A DNA stretch of 64,000 bases from Streptacidiphilus sp. ASG 303 (GCF_020991365.1 NZ_JAJLRA010000001.1:300142-364141), one strand, 5' to 3'. Shown: positions 50,265-58,969, counted from the first letter of the stretch. Made by a program: numbers and translations. Notes: a model not told the origin generated them from the sequence alone.

Positions 50265-51899
50265 ATGATGAAGGCAAAGGTCGACGAAGAGGTTCCCGTC
50301 CTGGTCGTGGGGGGCTCCCTGGTGGGGCTGTCCGCGTCCCTCTTCCTGGGGCGGCTGGGGGTGCGGCACCTGTTGGTGGAGCGGCACGCCGGCACCTCGG
50401 TGCACCCCCGCGGACGCGGCAACAACGTCCGCACGATGGAGCTGCTCCGCACGGCGGGCGTCGAGCCGGCGGTCCGCGAGGCGGCTTCCGTCCTGGAGGA
50501 GAACCACGGCATCCTCCAGGCGGGCACGCTGACCGGCGGTCCGGAGGAGTGGCTGTTCCGGGAGATCGACCCGGGCGGCGGCCTGGCCCGCTTCTCCCCC
50601 AGCCGCTGGTGCCTGTGCAGCCAGAACGACGTGGAGCCGGTGCTGCTGCGCCGCGCCCGCGAGCTCGGCGGCGACCTGCGCTTCTCCACCGAGCTGACCG
50701 GCTTCGAGCAGGACCCCGAAGGGGTGACGGCGGAGCTGCTCGACCGGGCGACCGGGGAGCGCCGCACGGTGCGGGCCCGGTACCTGGTGGCGGCGGACGG
50801 CCCGCGCAGCCCCGTGCGCGAGCGGCTCGGCATCGGGCACGAGGGGCCCGGCGACCTCTTCCACAACGTGTCGGTGACCTTCCGCGCCAAGCGGATGGCG
50901 GACGCGGTCGCCGGACGGCACTTCATCGTCTGCTACCTGACGGACCCGGAGGGCGAGGGGGCGCTGCTGCCGGTCGACAACGAGGCCGAGTGGGTGTTCC
51001 ACCTCCCCTGGCACCCGGAGCGGGGCGAGACGCTGGAGGCCTTCACCGACGAGCGGGTCGTGCGGCACATCCGGGCGGCGGCGGGCATCCCCGACATGGA
51101 GGTGGAGATCACCGGCCGGGCGCCCTGGCACGCGGCCGAGCGGGTGGCCGAGCGGTACTCCGAGGGGCGGGTCTTCCTGGCCGGCGACTCGGCCCACGAG
51201 ATGTCACCGACGGGCGCGTTCGGCTCCAACACGGGCATCCAGGACGCCCACAACCTGGCGTGGAAGCTGGCCGCCGTGCTGGACGGCTGGGCCGGTCCGG
51301 GACTGCTGGACAGCTACGGGGCCGAGCGGCGGCCGGTGGCGCGGGCCACCGCCGCCCGGGCCTCGGCGCGGTCGGCCGAGCACCAGCACCCCGGGTACGA
51401 CGTGAACCCGAGCGCCGGGGGCCGGCGCGCCAACGTGCTGAGCGTGGTGCTGGGCTACCGGTACACCGAGGGCGCGCTCGCGGGCGCGGACCCGGCGGCG
51501 CCGGTGCTGCCGGAGCGGTTCGCGCCGACCGGCGAGCCGGGCACCCGGGCGCCGCACCTGTGGTGCCACCGGTACGGGACCCGGGTGTCCCTGCTGGACC
51601 TGTTCGAGCGGTCGATGGTGCTGCTCAGCGGGCCGCAGGGGCAGGCGTGGCACGAGGCCGGGGAGCGGGCGGCCGAGGCCGCCGGGGTGCCGCTGGACCG
51701 GTACCGGGTGGGCGGCGGCGCCGAGCACGACCTGGCGCCGGAGCCGGGCGCGGACTGGGCGGAGCTGTACGGGACGGGGCCGGACGGCGCGGTGCTGGTG
51801 CGGCCGGACGGGTTCGTGGCCTGGCGGGCGCCGTCGGCGGCGGCCGACCCCGGGCGGGAGCTGGGGGCGGCGCTCCGCTCGGTGCTCGCGCTGGGCTGA
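50265..51899 (+). CDS. whiE-ORFVIII: FAD-dependent polyketide hydroxylase, WhiE ORFVIII-like
   Basis: Aromatic hydroxylase of 544 residues acting late on the pigment. FAD motif PVLVVGGSLVGLSASLFLGR, DG motif RYLVAADGPRSPVRERLGIG, and the second FAD motif RVFLAGDSAHEMSPTGAFGS with NTGIQDAHNLAWKLAAVLDG are intact. The C-terminal thioredoxin-like domain ends ADGAVLVRPDGFVAWRAPSA-like. GGAGAG precedes the ATG. It is divergent from the pigment operon, exactly as in whiE of S. coelicolor. Confidence 0.92.
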   Translation: MMKAKVDEEVPVLVVGGSLVGLSASLFLGRLGVRHLLVERHAGTSVHPRGRGNNVRTMELLRTAGVEPAVREAASVLEENHGILQAGTLTGGPEEWLFREIDPGGGLARFSPSRWCLCSQNDVEPVLLRRARELGGDLRFSTELTGFEQDPEGVTAELLDRATGERRTVRARYLVAADGPRSPVRERLGIGHEGPGDLFHNVSVTFRAKRMADAVAGRHFIVCYLTDPEGEGALLPVDNEAEWVFHLPWHPERGETLEAFTDERVVRHIRAAAGIPDMEVEITGRAPWHAAERVAERYSEGRVFLAGDSAHEMSPTGAFGSNTGIQDAHNLAWKLAAVLDGWAGPGLLDSYGAERRPVARATAARASARSAEHQHPGYDVNPSAGGRRANVLSVVLGYRYTEGALAGADPAAPVLPERFAPTGEPGTRAPHLWCHRYGTRVSLLDLFERSMVLLSGPQGQAWHEAGERAAEAAGVPLDRYRVGGGAEHDLAPEPGADWAELYGTGPDGAVLVRPDGFVAWRAPSAAADPGRELGAALRSVLALG

Positions 51900-52053
51900 G
51901 CGGGTGGCGGCGGGCCGCCGTCCGGGCCGGGGGTCCGGGCGGCGGCCCGCCGCACGTGCGGGCGGGGCCGGACGCGTCCGGGCGGACGGGCGGGCGCGGG
52001 TGCGGACGGCGGCGGCGGGGGCGGAGCGGCGGGAGACGGGGGGTGAGGGTCCG

Positions 52054-52683
52054 TCAGGCCTCCAGCCAGTGGCGGCGGCCGAGGCTGATCAGCCGCAGGC
52101 GGCGGCGGGCGGTGTCGGCGACGAGCTCCTCGGCGGCGCGGTCGCCCGGCGGGACCTCCAGCAGGGCGGCGGCGGTGGCCACCATGAGGTCGACGAAGAG
52201 GTCGGCGAGCATCCGGACGTCGGCCTCGGCCCAGCCGGCGGACTCCGGCTGGGCGGCGAGGTCGGCGGCGAGCTCGTCGGAGAAGAGGCGGAAGCCGACG
52301 GCGACGGCCTCCCGGACGGCCCGCACCCCGCCGTACCGCTCCCGCGCCAGGAAGCGGAAGTGGGCGCGGTGCAGGCCCACGTAGCGGACGGTGACCTCCA
52401 CGGACCGCCGGATGACCTCGTCCGTCCCCGCCTGCTCGGCGCGGGTGGCGCGCAGCATGGCGTGGAGGCTGCCGAACGCCTCCTCCACCAGGGCGGCGCC
52501 GAGCTCCTCGACGCTGGGGAAGTGCCGGTAGAAGGCGGCCGGCGACATGCCCGCCTCGCGGGTGACCTCGCGCAGGCCGAGGCCGCTGAGGCCCTGGTGC
52601 TCCAGCAGCCGCAGCGCGGCGCCCATCAGGGCGCGGCGGGTCTGCTCCTTGCGGGCCTGTCTGACCCCCGGGGTGTGGCCCAT
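52054..52683 (-). CDS. TetR-family regulator, DesT/FabR-like
   Basis: Repressor of 209 residues. HTH at 12-60: QTRRALMGAALRLLEHQGLS, then GLREVTREAGMSPAAFYRHF and PSVEELGAALVEEAFG, which resembles the FabR/DesT subgroup (SPAAFYRHFxSxEEL). The ligand domain has FRFLARERYGGVRAVREAVA and MLADLFVDLMVATAAALLEV. Two operators of the DesT type lie within 70 bp upstream. DesT senses the saturation state of acyl-CoA to control a desaturase; a similar lipid-sensing role is inferred, with no desaturase in the window. Confidence 0.86.
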   Translation of the reverse strand: MGHTPGVRQARKEQTRRALMGAALRLLEHQGLSGLGLREVTREAGMSPAAFYRHFPSVEELGAALVEEAFGSLHAMLRATRAEQAGTDEVIRRSVEVTVRYVGLHRAHFRFLARERYGGVRAVREAVAVGFRLFSDELAADLAAQPESAGWAEADVRMLADLFVDLMVATAAALLEVPPGDRAAEELVADTARRRLRLISLGRRHWLEA

Positions 52684-52691
52684 CTCATGCG

Positions 52692-52705
52692 GTGAACGAC
52701 TGTTT
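52692..52705. promoter_or_regulatory. DesT-like operator 1
   Basis: GTGAAC-GAC-TGTTT, same half-sites and spacing as the Pseudomonas DesT site GTGAAC-N3-TGTTG except for the last base. It starts 9 bp from the start of the minus-strand TetR gene. Confidence 0.65.
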
Positions 52706-52737
52706 GCCCATGGGGCCGAGTGTACGCTGGAAACTCG

Positions 52738-52751
52738 GTGAACAAGTGTTG
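52738..52751. promoter_or_regulatory. DesT-like operator 2
   Basis: GTGAAC-AAG-TGTTG, an exact half-site and spacing match to the DesT consensus. Located between the TetR gene and the small membrane-protein genes on the plus strand. Confidence 0.7.
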
Positions 52752-52800
52752 TCCGAATTCCCCACCGGACCGTCAGGCCGTCTCACGGGAAAGGCCTCCC

Positions 52801-52959
52801 ATGACCCTCCTCGCCGTCCTCGTCGTCCTCACCGGCCTGCTGATCGGCGCCGCCGGCTACGCCACCACCCCCGTCGTCCTGATCGCGGGGGCCCTGATCG
52901 GGGTGTGGCTCGCCGTCTTCGCGGCACGGGAGCGCGCCGCCCGCAGGCGCCACCGGTGA
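52801..52959 (+). CDS. Small membrane protein
   Basis: Protein of 52 residues: two hydrophobic helices (LLAVLVVLTGLLIGAAG and VVLIAGALIGVWLAVFA) and a basic tail ARERAARRRHR, so the tail is probably cytoplasmic. GAAAGG lies 7 nt before the ATG. It is followed after 29 bp by a DUF4190-type gene and is downstream of a DesT-like operator, so it may be under the lipid-sensing TetR. No known family. Confidence 0.68.
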   Translation: MTLLAVLVVLTGLLIGAAGYATTPVVLIAGALIGVWLAVFAARERAARRRHR

Positions 52960-52988
52960 ACCGCCTCCAGATCCAGGAAGGCCGAACG

Positions 52989-53315
52989 ATGGAAGACCTC
53001 GCCCACCGCCCCGCCCCCTCCCCCGCGGACGCCCCGCCTGCGGCCCCCTCCCCGGCGGCCCCCTCCCCCGGCGCCCGGCGCCGCGACGCGGACGGCGCCG
53101 CCGTCGCCTCCTTCGTCCTGGGACTGCTCGGACTCTTCTTCTTCAACCTGGTGCTCGGCCCCTTCGCCGTGGCCCTGGCGGCCGCGGCCCTGCTGCGCGG
53201 AACCGCCCGGCGCGGCCGGGCCCTGCTCGGCCTGGCGCTCGGCGTGGCCGACCTGGCGGTCCTGGCCGTCCTGGTGGCCGCGCACGGCGGCGTCTCCTGG
53301 GGTTTCGGCGCCTGA
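52989..53315 (+). CDS. DUF4190-type membrane protein
   Basis: Protein of 108 residues. A Pro/Ala-rich soluble start of about 35 residues leads into AVASFVLGLLGLFFFNLVLG and AVALAAAALLRGTARRGRAL then LGLALGVADLAVLAVLVAAH, the double-helix layout of DUF4190. AGGAAGG lies 7 nt before the ATG; an alternative GTG at 52956 overlaps the stop of the preceding gene. Function of the family is unknown. Confidence 0.75.
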   Translation: MEDLAHRPAPSPADAPPAAPSPAAPSPGARRRDADGAAVASFVLGLLGLFFFNLVLGPFAVALAAAALLRGTARRGRALLGLALGVADLAVLAVLVAAHGGVSWGFGA

Positions 53316-53431
53316 GCCCCCTCCGGGGGAGCCGGATCCCGGCCCGCGGAAAGCGGTGCGGGTCCGCGGCGCGATGCAGGGTATGAGCACTTCGTCCGAT
53401 TCTGTCCCGACAGTCCCGAGGAGGAGGCGCC

Positions 53432-53671
53432 GTGGAGACCGAACGCTATGAGTTGATCTTCCAGCACGCCGGACCGGGCGAGGACCCGTCGGAGGACGAC
53501 ATCGTGGTGGTCCACCGCACGAGCTCCACCGGACCGGGCGGCCATCCGGTGTACTCCGACGACACGGGGATCGTCCTGGCCGAGATCAGCGGCGGCGGCG
53601 AGGTGCGGATGCTCGCGTCCGGCGGCCACCAGGCGCTGCGGCGGCCCACGGCGACCCGCCAGCTGAGCTGA
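53432..53671 (+). CDS. DUF6296-like small protein
   Basis: Soluble protein of 79 residues from a GTG with GAGGAGG upstream. It reads METERYELIFQHAGPGEDPS, then DDIVVVHRTSSTGPGGHPVY, SDDTGIVLAEISGGGEVRML; a compact beta-rich domain. I recall this pattern from a Streptomyces family called DUF6296; the name is from memory. Role unknown. Confidence 0.68.
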   Translation: METERYELIFQHAGPGEDPSEDDIVVVHRTSSTGPGGHPVYSDDTGIVLAEISGGGEVRMLASGGHQALRRPTATRQLS

Positions 53672-54143
53672 CCGCCCCGGGCCGGGCCCCTCGGCGGGGC
53701 CCGGCCCGACGCGCGCCGGGCCACGCCCGACCGGGCGCGTCGGTCAGGCGCGCACGGGCCCCTTTTCGCCCGTCGGCGGGCGGGGAGGGGACCCGGCGCG
53801 GTCCACCGCGGGGCGGAGGACCGGCCTCGTCCCGGGCCGCAGCCGGCCGCCTGCGGCGCGGCGCCGCGACCGGGGGCGCCTCCCGGACGGGGTCCGGGGG
53901 CGCGCCGTGCGCCGGGCGGGGACGGCAAGGCCCGGCCCGGGGCCCGCGGGGCCGCGCATACGCCCCCTCGCGCGAACAGGCGGGCGGCACGGTCGAACCG
54001 CAGGGGCGCACGAACCGTCTACCCGTGCACACCGAACTTCGGCACCGCCGTCCCCCCGGCCCCCACCGGCCGACGGGACGGCGGCCGCTTCCCCACCGAA
54101 GGAGGGAGGCGCCGCCCGGACCGGGGGCGGCGCCGTGCACCCG
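53672..54143. other. Non-coding stretch
   Basis: About 470 bp. Open frames exist on both strands but have no family signal and unusual composition; I annotate no gene. GAAGGAGGGAGG at 54100-54112 is the nearest RBS-like run before the zinc-ribbon gene. Confidence 0.4.
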
Positions 54144-54323
54144 ATGACCTGCCCCAACTGCGGTTCGATGATGCGCCAGGGCCCCACGGGCGGATGGGCC
54201 TGCGGCAACTGCGGGACCGTCCGCCTCTGCCCCGCGGACCCGCCCGCCGCGACCCCGGCCGCCGCCCCGTCGCGGCGGCCCCCGCCCTGGAGCGGGGGCG
54301 CCGCCGCCCACCCGGCGCACTGA
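54144..54323 (+). CDS. Small zinc-ribbon protein
   Basis: Protein of 59 residues. MTCPNCGSMMRQGPTGGWAC with GNCGTVRLC gives two Cys-x2-Cys knuckles, a typical zinc ribbon, followed by a Pro/Ala-rich tail. A GTG three codons upstream is another possible start. No operon partner is certain; it precedes the phenylacetate-CoA ligase gene on the same strand by 154 bp. Confidence 0.6.
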   Translation: MTCPNCGSMMRQGPTGGWACGNCGTVRLCPADPPAATPAAAPSRRPPPWSGGAAAHPAH

Positions 54324-54359
54324 CGCGCCCGGCCTCCCCGGCCGGGGACGCGGCACCCC

Positions 54360-54388
54360 TTGACAGGGGCCGCCGATGCTGGATTACT
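54360..54388 (+). promoter_or_regulatory. Promoter of the phenylacetate-CoA ligase gene
   Basis: TTGACA (54360-54365), 17-bp spacer, ATTACT (54383-54388); perfect -35. The transcription start would be about 54395, leaving an 80-nt leader. Confidence 0.6.
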
Positions 54389-54399
54389 CGACCGCATCA

Positions 54400-54421
54400 A
54401 CCGACCTACCATTCGGTCGGT
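54400..54421. promoter_or_regulatory. TetR-type operator in the paaK leader
   Basis: ACCGAC-N10-GTCGGT, a dyad just downstream of the expected transcription start, of the kind bound by PaaR-like TetR repressors. The matching regulator is not adjacent; it may be elsewhere on the chromosome. Confidence 0.6.
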
Positions 54422-54477
54422 GCGGAATCCGGCCCGGCGGACGGCGGCGGAGCCGCCCGGACCGGGAAGGACCCACG

Positions 54478-55815
54478 GTGAGCGGTGCCCCCACGGCCGC
54501 GTCCCCCCGCCGGCTCGGCCGGGCCCCCGAACGGGCGCTGCTGGACGCGGGCGAACGGCTGTCCCCGGAGGAGCTGGCCGCCCTCCAGCTGGACCGCCTC
54601 CGATGGACGCTGCGGCACGCCTACACGAACGTGCCGCACTACCGGCGCGCCTTCGACGCGGCGGGCGTGCACCCCGAGGACTGCCGCAGTCCGGCCGACC
54701 TCGCCCGCTTCCCCTTCACCACCAAGGCCGACCTGCGCGACTCGTACCCCTTCGGCATGTTCGCCGTGCCGATGGCCGACGTGCGCCGCGTCCACGCCTC
54801 CAGCGGCACCACCGGCCGCCCCACCGTCGTCGGCTACACCGAGCGCGACCTCTCCACCTGGGCCGACGTCGTCGCCCGCTCGCTGCGGGCGGCCGGCGTC
54901 CGCCCGGGGCACAAGGTGCACGTCGCCTACGGGTACGGCCTGTTCACCGGCGGCCTGGGCGCCCACTACGGCGCCGAGCGCCTGGGCTGCACCGTCATCC
55001 CCGCCTCCGGCGGGATGACCGCCCGCCAGGTGCAGATCATCCGGGACTTCGAGCCCGAGGTCGTCATGGTGACCCCCTCGTACATGCTGACCCTGCTCGA
55101 CGAGTTCGAGCGGCAGGGCGTGGACCCCCGCTCCACCTCGCTGCGGATCGGCGTCTTCGGGGCGGAGCCGTGGACCGAGGAGATGCGCCGCGAGATCGAG
55201 GAGCGCATGGACCTCCACGCCGTCGACATCTACGGCCTCTCCGAGGTCATGGGGCCGGGCGTGGCGAGCGAGTGCGTGGAGACCAAGGACGGGCTCCACG
55301 TCTGGGAGGACCACTTCTACCCGGAGGTCGTGGACCCCGTCACCGACGAGGTGCTGCCCGAGGGGAGCAGCGGCGAGCTGGTGTTCACCTCCCTCACCAA
55401 GGAGGCGATGCCGGTCGTCCGGTACCGCACCCGCGACCTCACCCGGCTGCTGCCCGGCACCGCCCGCGCCTTCCGCCGGATCGAGCGGGTGACCGGCCGC
55501 TGCGACGACATGGTCATCCTGCGCGGGGTGAACCTCTTCCCCACCCAGATCGAGGAGATCGTGCTGCGCACCCCGGGCGTGGCGCCGCACTTCCAGCTCC
55601 ACCTGACCCGCGAGGGCAGGATGGACCGGCTGACCGTGCGGGCCGAGGCCCGGCCCGGCACCGGGCCGGAGCAGCGCGCGGCCGCCGCCGCGGCCATCGC
55701 CCGGCAGGTCAAGGACGGGGTGGGGGTGACCGTGGAGGTGGCCGTGGTGGAGCCGGAGTCGCTGGAGCGGTCGGTCGGCAAGATCCGCCGGATCGTCGAC
55801 GACCGCGGCCGCTGA
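54478..55815 (+). CDS. paaK: Phenylacetate-CoA ligase
   Basis: ATP-dependent adenylate-forming enzyme of 445 residues that activates phenylacetate to phenylacetyl-CoA. The phosphate loop is VHASSGTTGRPTVVGY, followed by VHVAYGYGLFTGGLGAHYGA, IGVFGAEPWTEEMRREIEER, VDIYGLSEVMGPGVA, the ATP/ribose site VRYRTRDLTRLL and the C-terminal hinge and Lys (GVNLFPTQIEEIVL; SVGKIRRIVD). GGAAGGA precedes the GTG. No other paa catabolic gene is here, so it may feed a dispersed pathway or antibiotic-type synthesis. Confidence 0.93.
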   Translation: MSGAPTAASPRRLGRAPERALLDAGERLSPEELAALQLDRLRWTLRHAYTNVPHYRRAFDAAGVHPEDCRSPADLARFPFTTKADLRDSYPFGMFAVPMADVRRVHASSGTTGRPTVVGYTERDLSTWADVVARSLRAAGVRPGHKVHVAYGYGLFTGGLGAHYGAERLGCTVIPASGGMTARQVQIIRDFEPEVVMVTPSYMLTLLDEFERQGVDPRSTSLRIGVFGAEPWTEEMRREIEERMDLHAVDIYGLSEVMGPGVASECVETKDGLHVWEDHFYPEVVDPVTDEVLPEGSSGELVFTSLTKEAMPVVRYRTRDLTRLLPGTARAFRRIERVTGRCDDMVILRGVNLFPTQIEEIVLRTPGVAPHFQLHLTREGRMDRLTVRAEARPGTGPEQRAAAAAAIARQVKDGVGVTVEVAVVEPESLERSVGKIRRIVDDRGR

Positions 55816-56125
55816 CCCGGCGGGCGGCCGGTGCGGGACGGGCGGGCAGGCGGGCCGCCGTTCCGCACGGGCGGCGGCCGGGCCCGGAAGGCGGCCGGCA
55901 GGTGCGGGACGGGCGGGTGGGCGCGGGGCGGACACCGGACCGGGACCTATGGCCCACCCGGTCGGACCGATCGCCGCCCAATCGAGACCAAAGCCTTATT
56001 CATCCGCAAAACAGACAGGCATACGCTTTCAGCATGACGGGGGCGCAGCCGTGCGGCTCCGGGGGCTCCCGGGACGGCGGCACGCCCGCACGACCCTTTG
56101 TCTTCCCCCTCAGGAGGTGGTCGTG
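55816..56125. other. Non-coding stretch
   Basis: 310 bp between the ligase and SPW genes. The second half is AT-richer (about 55970-56035) and contains CATACG as a candidate -10; AGGAGG at 56112-56117 is the RBS of the next gene. Confidence 0.4.
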
Positions 56126-56602
56126 GTGTCCTCCCCGTCGAGCATGGAGCACCACCCGGACATCATGGAGATGCGCGCCCGGTACGAGCAGGCGGCGAGC
56201 ACGCCGCGCGCCCAGGGGATCGAGGCCCTCGGCCTGGTCACAGGCCTGTACCTGGCGCTCTCGCCGTGGATCACGGGCTTCAACGGCCTCACCACGCTGA
56301 CCGTCTGCAACCTGGTCGCCGGCATCGCCTACGCCCTGCTGATGTGCGGCTTCGGGCCCGCCTTCGAGCGCACCCACGGCATGGCGTGGGGCGCCGCGCT
56401 GATCGGCGTCTGGACGATCATCTCCCCGTGGGTGGTGTCGGGCAACGTCGACACCACCAAGACGATCGTGAACAACGTCGTCACGGGCGCGGTGGCCCTG
56501 CTGCTCGCCCTGGCCTCGGGCGTCCTGGCCGGCGGGCGCCGGGGCTCCGGCCGCGCCGGGTCGATGCGCCACCGGCCCGCCCACCCGGAGACCCGGGTCT
56601 GA
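56126..56602 (+). CDS. SPW-repeat membrane protein
   Basis: Membrane protein of 158 residues with two SPW motifs: YLALSPWITGFNGLTTLTVC and WTIISPWVVSGNVDTTKTIV, each in a helix-Ser-Pro-Trp-helix unit, typical of this small actinobacterial and proteobacterial family. AGGAGG lies 8 nt before this GTG; another GTG sits one codon upstream. The cytoplasmic start carries acidic and basic residues (MEHHPDIMEMRARYEQAAST). Function is unknown; the family may act in envelope homeostasis. Confidence 0.85.
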   Translation: MSSPSSMEHHPDIMEMRARYEQAASTPRAQGIEALGLVTGLYLALSPWITGFNGLTTLTVCNLVAGIAYALLMCGFGPAFERTHGMAWGAALIGVWTIISPWVVSGNVDTTKTIVNNVVTGAVALLLALASGVLAGGRRGSGRAGSMRHRPAHPETRV

Positions 56603-56796
56603 GAGAGGGGGCGCATGCGCACCGGGTGCCCCGGCCGCGGAAGCGGCGGCCGGGGCACCGGGCTGCCGGAGGGCCGGCCGTCCGGGGGCGTGCGGCCGTT
56701 CCCGGGGGGCGCGCCCGCAGGCCGGGCGCGCCCTGCGGCCGGGCCGCGCGGGGTGCGCCCGGCCGCGGCGGTTCGCCCGGGCCGTCCCGCGCCGGA

Positions 56797-56808
56797 TAGC
56801 CTGCGGCG
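56797..56808 (+). promoter_or_regulatory. Leaderless -10 element of the exonuclease III gene
   Basis: TAGCCT (56797-56802), GCGGCG, then GTG at 56809; no RBS. Confidence 0.6.
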
Positions 56809-57606
56809 GTGACCGTCGTCTCCACCGTCAACGTCAACGGCCTGCGCGCCGCCGCGGGCAAGGGTTTCACCGAGTGGCTGGCCGCCACCGAGGCGGACGT
56901 CGTCTGCCTCCAGGAGGTCCGCGCCGAACCCGGCCAGCTGCCGGCCGCCGTCCGCGAGCCCGAGGGCTGGCACACGCTGTGGGCGCCCTCCTCCGCCAAG
57001 GGGCGGGCTGGCGTCGCGCTGCTCTCCCGGCAGGAGCCGGAGCGGCGGCGGACCGGCTTCGGCTCCGCCGAGTTCGACGCCTCGGGCCGCTACGCCGAGA
57101 TCGACCTGCCCGGGCTGACCGTCGCCAGCCTCTACCTGCCCTCGGGCGAGGTCGGCACCGAGCGCCAGGAGGAGAAGGAGCGCTTCATGGCGGAGTTCCT
57201 GGTCCACCTGGTCGACCTGCGGGCGAAGGCGGAGGCGGACGGCCGCGAGGTCCTGGTGGCCGGCGACTGGAACATCGCCCACCGGGAGGCCGACCTGAAG
57301 AACTGGCGGGCCAACCAGAAGTCCTCCGGCTTCCTCCCCGAGGAGCGCGCCTGGCTGACCCGGGTGTTCGACGAGGCCGGGTACGTGGACACGGTCCGCC
57401 GCCTGCACCCCGACACGCCCGGGCCGTACTCGTGGTGGTCCTACCGGGGCAGGGCCTTCGACAACGACGCGGGCTGGCGCATCGACTACCAGGTCGCCAC
57501 CCCGGGACTGGCGGCGCGGGCGCTCTCCGCACGGGTCGAGCGCGCCGCCGTGCACGGCGAGCGCTGGTCGGACCACGCCCCGGTGACCGTCGTCTACGCG
57601 GACTGA
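56809..57606 (+). CDS. xthA: Exodeoxyribonuclease III (AP endonuclease)
   Basis: DNA-repair nuclease of the exonuclease III/APE1 family, 265 residues, acting on abasic sites and 3' ends. Active-site residues are in place: Asn in STVNVNGLRAAAGKG, Glu in VVCLQEVRAEPG, Tyr in SLYLPSGEV, Asp-Asn in VAGDWNIAHREADLKNW, Trp/Asp region YSWWSYRGRAFDNDAGWRID, and the final Asp-His in ERWSDHAPVTVVYAD. Start is GTG six nt after a -10 element, so it is leaderless. Not in an operon. Confidence 0.94.
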   Translation: MTVVSTVNVNGLRAAAGKGFTEWLAATEADVVCLQEVRAEPGQLPAAVREPEGWHTLWAPSSAKGRAGVALLSRQEPERRRTGFGSAEFDASGRYAEIDLPGLTVASLYLPSGEVGTERQEEKERFMAEFLVHLVDLRAKAEADGREVLVAGDWNIAHREADLKNWRANQKSSGFLPEERAWLTRVFDEAGYVDTVRRLHPDTPGPYSWWSYRGRAFDNDAGWRIDYQVATPGLAARALSARVERAAVHGERWSDHAPVTVVYAD

Positions 57607-57766
57607 CCTGCTGCGGGGATGCGCCCGTGCACCCCTGCGCCCGTGCACCGGCGGGCGTGCAGCGGGGCGCGGGGCGTGTACCGGGGGGCGCGGCGGGAAT
57701 GAGTACCGCCGACGCCGGCAGGCCGCGTCCCCCCGAACCCCCCGGAACCGACGGAGACAGGTCCAG

Positions 57767-58969
57767 GTGCCCGAAGTCCCCGAGCGCATGACGCACGTCC
57801 TGCGGCGGCGCAACGACCCGGTGGTCGTGCAGACCTTCCGCTCCACGGTGGCGGCGGTGCTGGCCTACGTGGCGGCGCTGCGCCTGACCAGCGACCCGGC
57901 CCCGCTGCTGGCCCCGCTCACCGCCCTGCTGGTCGTCCAGGTCACCCTGTACGCGACGCTGACCAACGGCATGCGCCGGGTGGTCAGCGTGGTCGCGGGC
58001 GTGCTGATCGCGGTGGCGTTCAGCGAGCTGGTGGGCCTGACCTGGTGGAGCCTGGGGCTGCTGATCCTGGCGTCGCTGGTGCTGGGCCGGGTGCTGCGGG
58101 TCGAGGAGTACGTCCCCGAGGTCGCGATCAGCGGCATGCTCGTGCTGGGCGTGACGCACGTGACCGAGACCGCCTACGTCCGGGTGGCGGAGACCGTGAT
58201 CGGCGCGGTGGTCGGCACCGTGCTGAACCTCGTCCTCGCGCCGCCCGTCTTCGTGCAGCCCGCGAGCGCCGCCATCGAGGACCTGGCCGGGCGCATGCAC
58301 AGGCTCCTCACCGACATCAGCTGCCGGACCGCGCAGGTGAACCGGCAGGAGGCGGTGGGGTGGCTGCACGAGGCCCGGCGGCTGGACCAGGACATCGTCC
58401 GGATCGACGGGGAGCTGTCCCGGGCCGAGGAGAGCACCCGCCTCAACCCGCGGGTCCGGCAGGGCGAACTGGCCCGGCTGGTCCTGCGCAGCGGGCTGGA
58501 CACCCTGGAGATCTGCGCGGTGGTGCTGCGGACCCTGTGCCGGTCGCTGGCCGACCTGGCGATCGAGAGGGAGGGCGAGGAGGGCGGCGTCTACCCGGAC
58601 GAGGTGGCCGCCCCGCTCTGCGAGCTGCTGAACGACGTGGCACGGGCCGTCGACGGCTTCGGGCGGCTCATCACGGCCCAGGTGTCGGCCAGCGCCGAGC
58701 GGGCCGAGGAGGAGCTGGCGCAGGCCCTGCTGGACGGGCGGGCGGCCCGGGAGCGGATCGCCCGGCTGCTGGTGGAGGAGATGCGGCGGCGGCCGGACCG
58801 GTGGCAGCTGCAGGGCGCGCTGCTGGCCAACATCGACCGGCTGCTGGACGAGCTGGACGTCGAGCGGCGGTCGCAGATGCTGGCGGAGTCGCTCGACCGG
58901 TACCAGGAGCGGCGCCGGGAGCGGCGGCAGCAGCCGCAGGCGCTCTGGCACCGCATCCGCGGGGCCTGA
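57767..58969 (+). CDS. FUSC/aromatic-acid-exporter-like membrane protein
   Basis: Membrane protein of 400 residues of the FUSC/ArAE (DUF939-type) family. Six N-terminal helices (TFRSTVAAVLAYVAALRLTS; PLLAPLTALLVVQVTLYATL with TNGMRRVVSVVAGVLIAVAF; LGLLILASLVLGRVLRVEEY) are followed by a cytoplasmic helical domain with long coiled segments (RLDQDIVRIDGELSRAEEST; SASAERAEEELAQALLDGRA). GTG start, RBS GGAG about 10 nt upstream; ATG at 57788 is an alternative. Possibly an exporter of weak acids; substrate unknown. Confidence 0.85.
   Translation: MPEVPERMTHVLRRRNDPVVVQTFRSTVAAVLAYVAALRLTSDPAPLLAPLTALLVVQVTLYATLTNGMRRVVSVVAGVLIAVAFSELVGLTWWSLGLLILASLVLGRVLRVEEYVPEVAISGMLVLGVTHVTETAYVRVAETVIGAVVGTVLNLVLAPPVFVQPASAAIEDLAGRMHRLLTDISCRTAQVNRQEAVGWLHEARRLDQDIVRIDGELSRAEESTRLNPRVRQGELARLVLRSGLDTLEICAVVLRTLCRSLADLAIEREGEEGGVYPDEVAAPLCELLNDVARAVDGFGRLITAQVSASAERAEEELAQALLDGRAARERIARLLVEEMRRRPDRWQLQGALLANIDRLLDELDVERRSQMLAESLDRYQERRRERRQQPQALWHRIRGA

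Noticed and set aside
48521-52384. Open frame of 1287 codons on the plus strand
   Set aside because: It covers the pigment genes on the other strand and the hydroxylase in a different frame. The genuine proteins there have clear families.
53586-54356. Minus-strand open frame opposite the zinc-ribbon gene
   Set aside because: Arg/Pro/Gly low complexity, no RBS and no motif, whereas the plus strand has two Cys-x2-Cys pairs.
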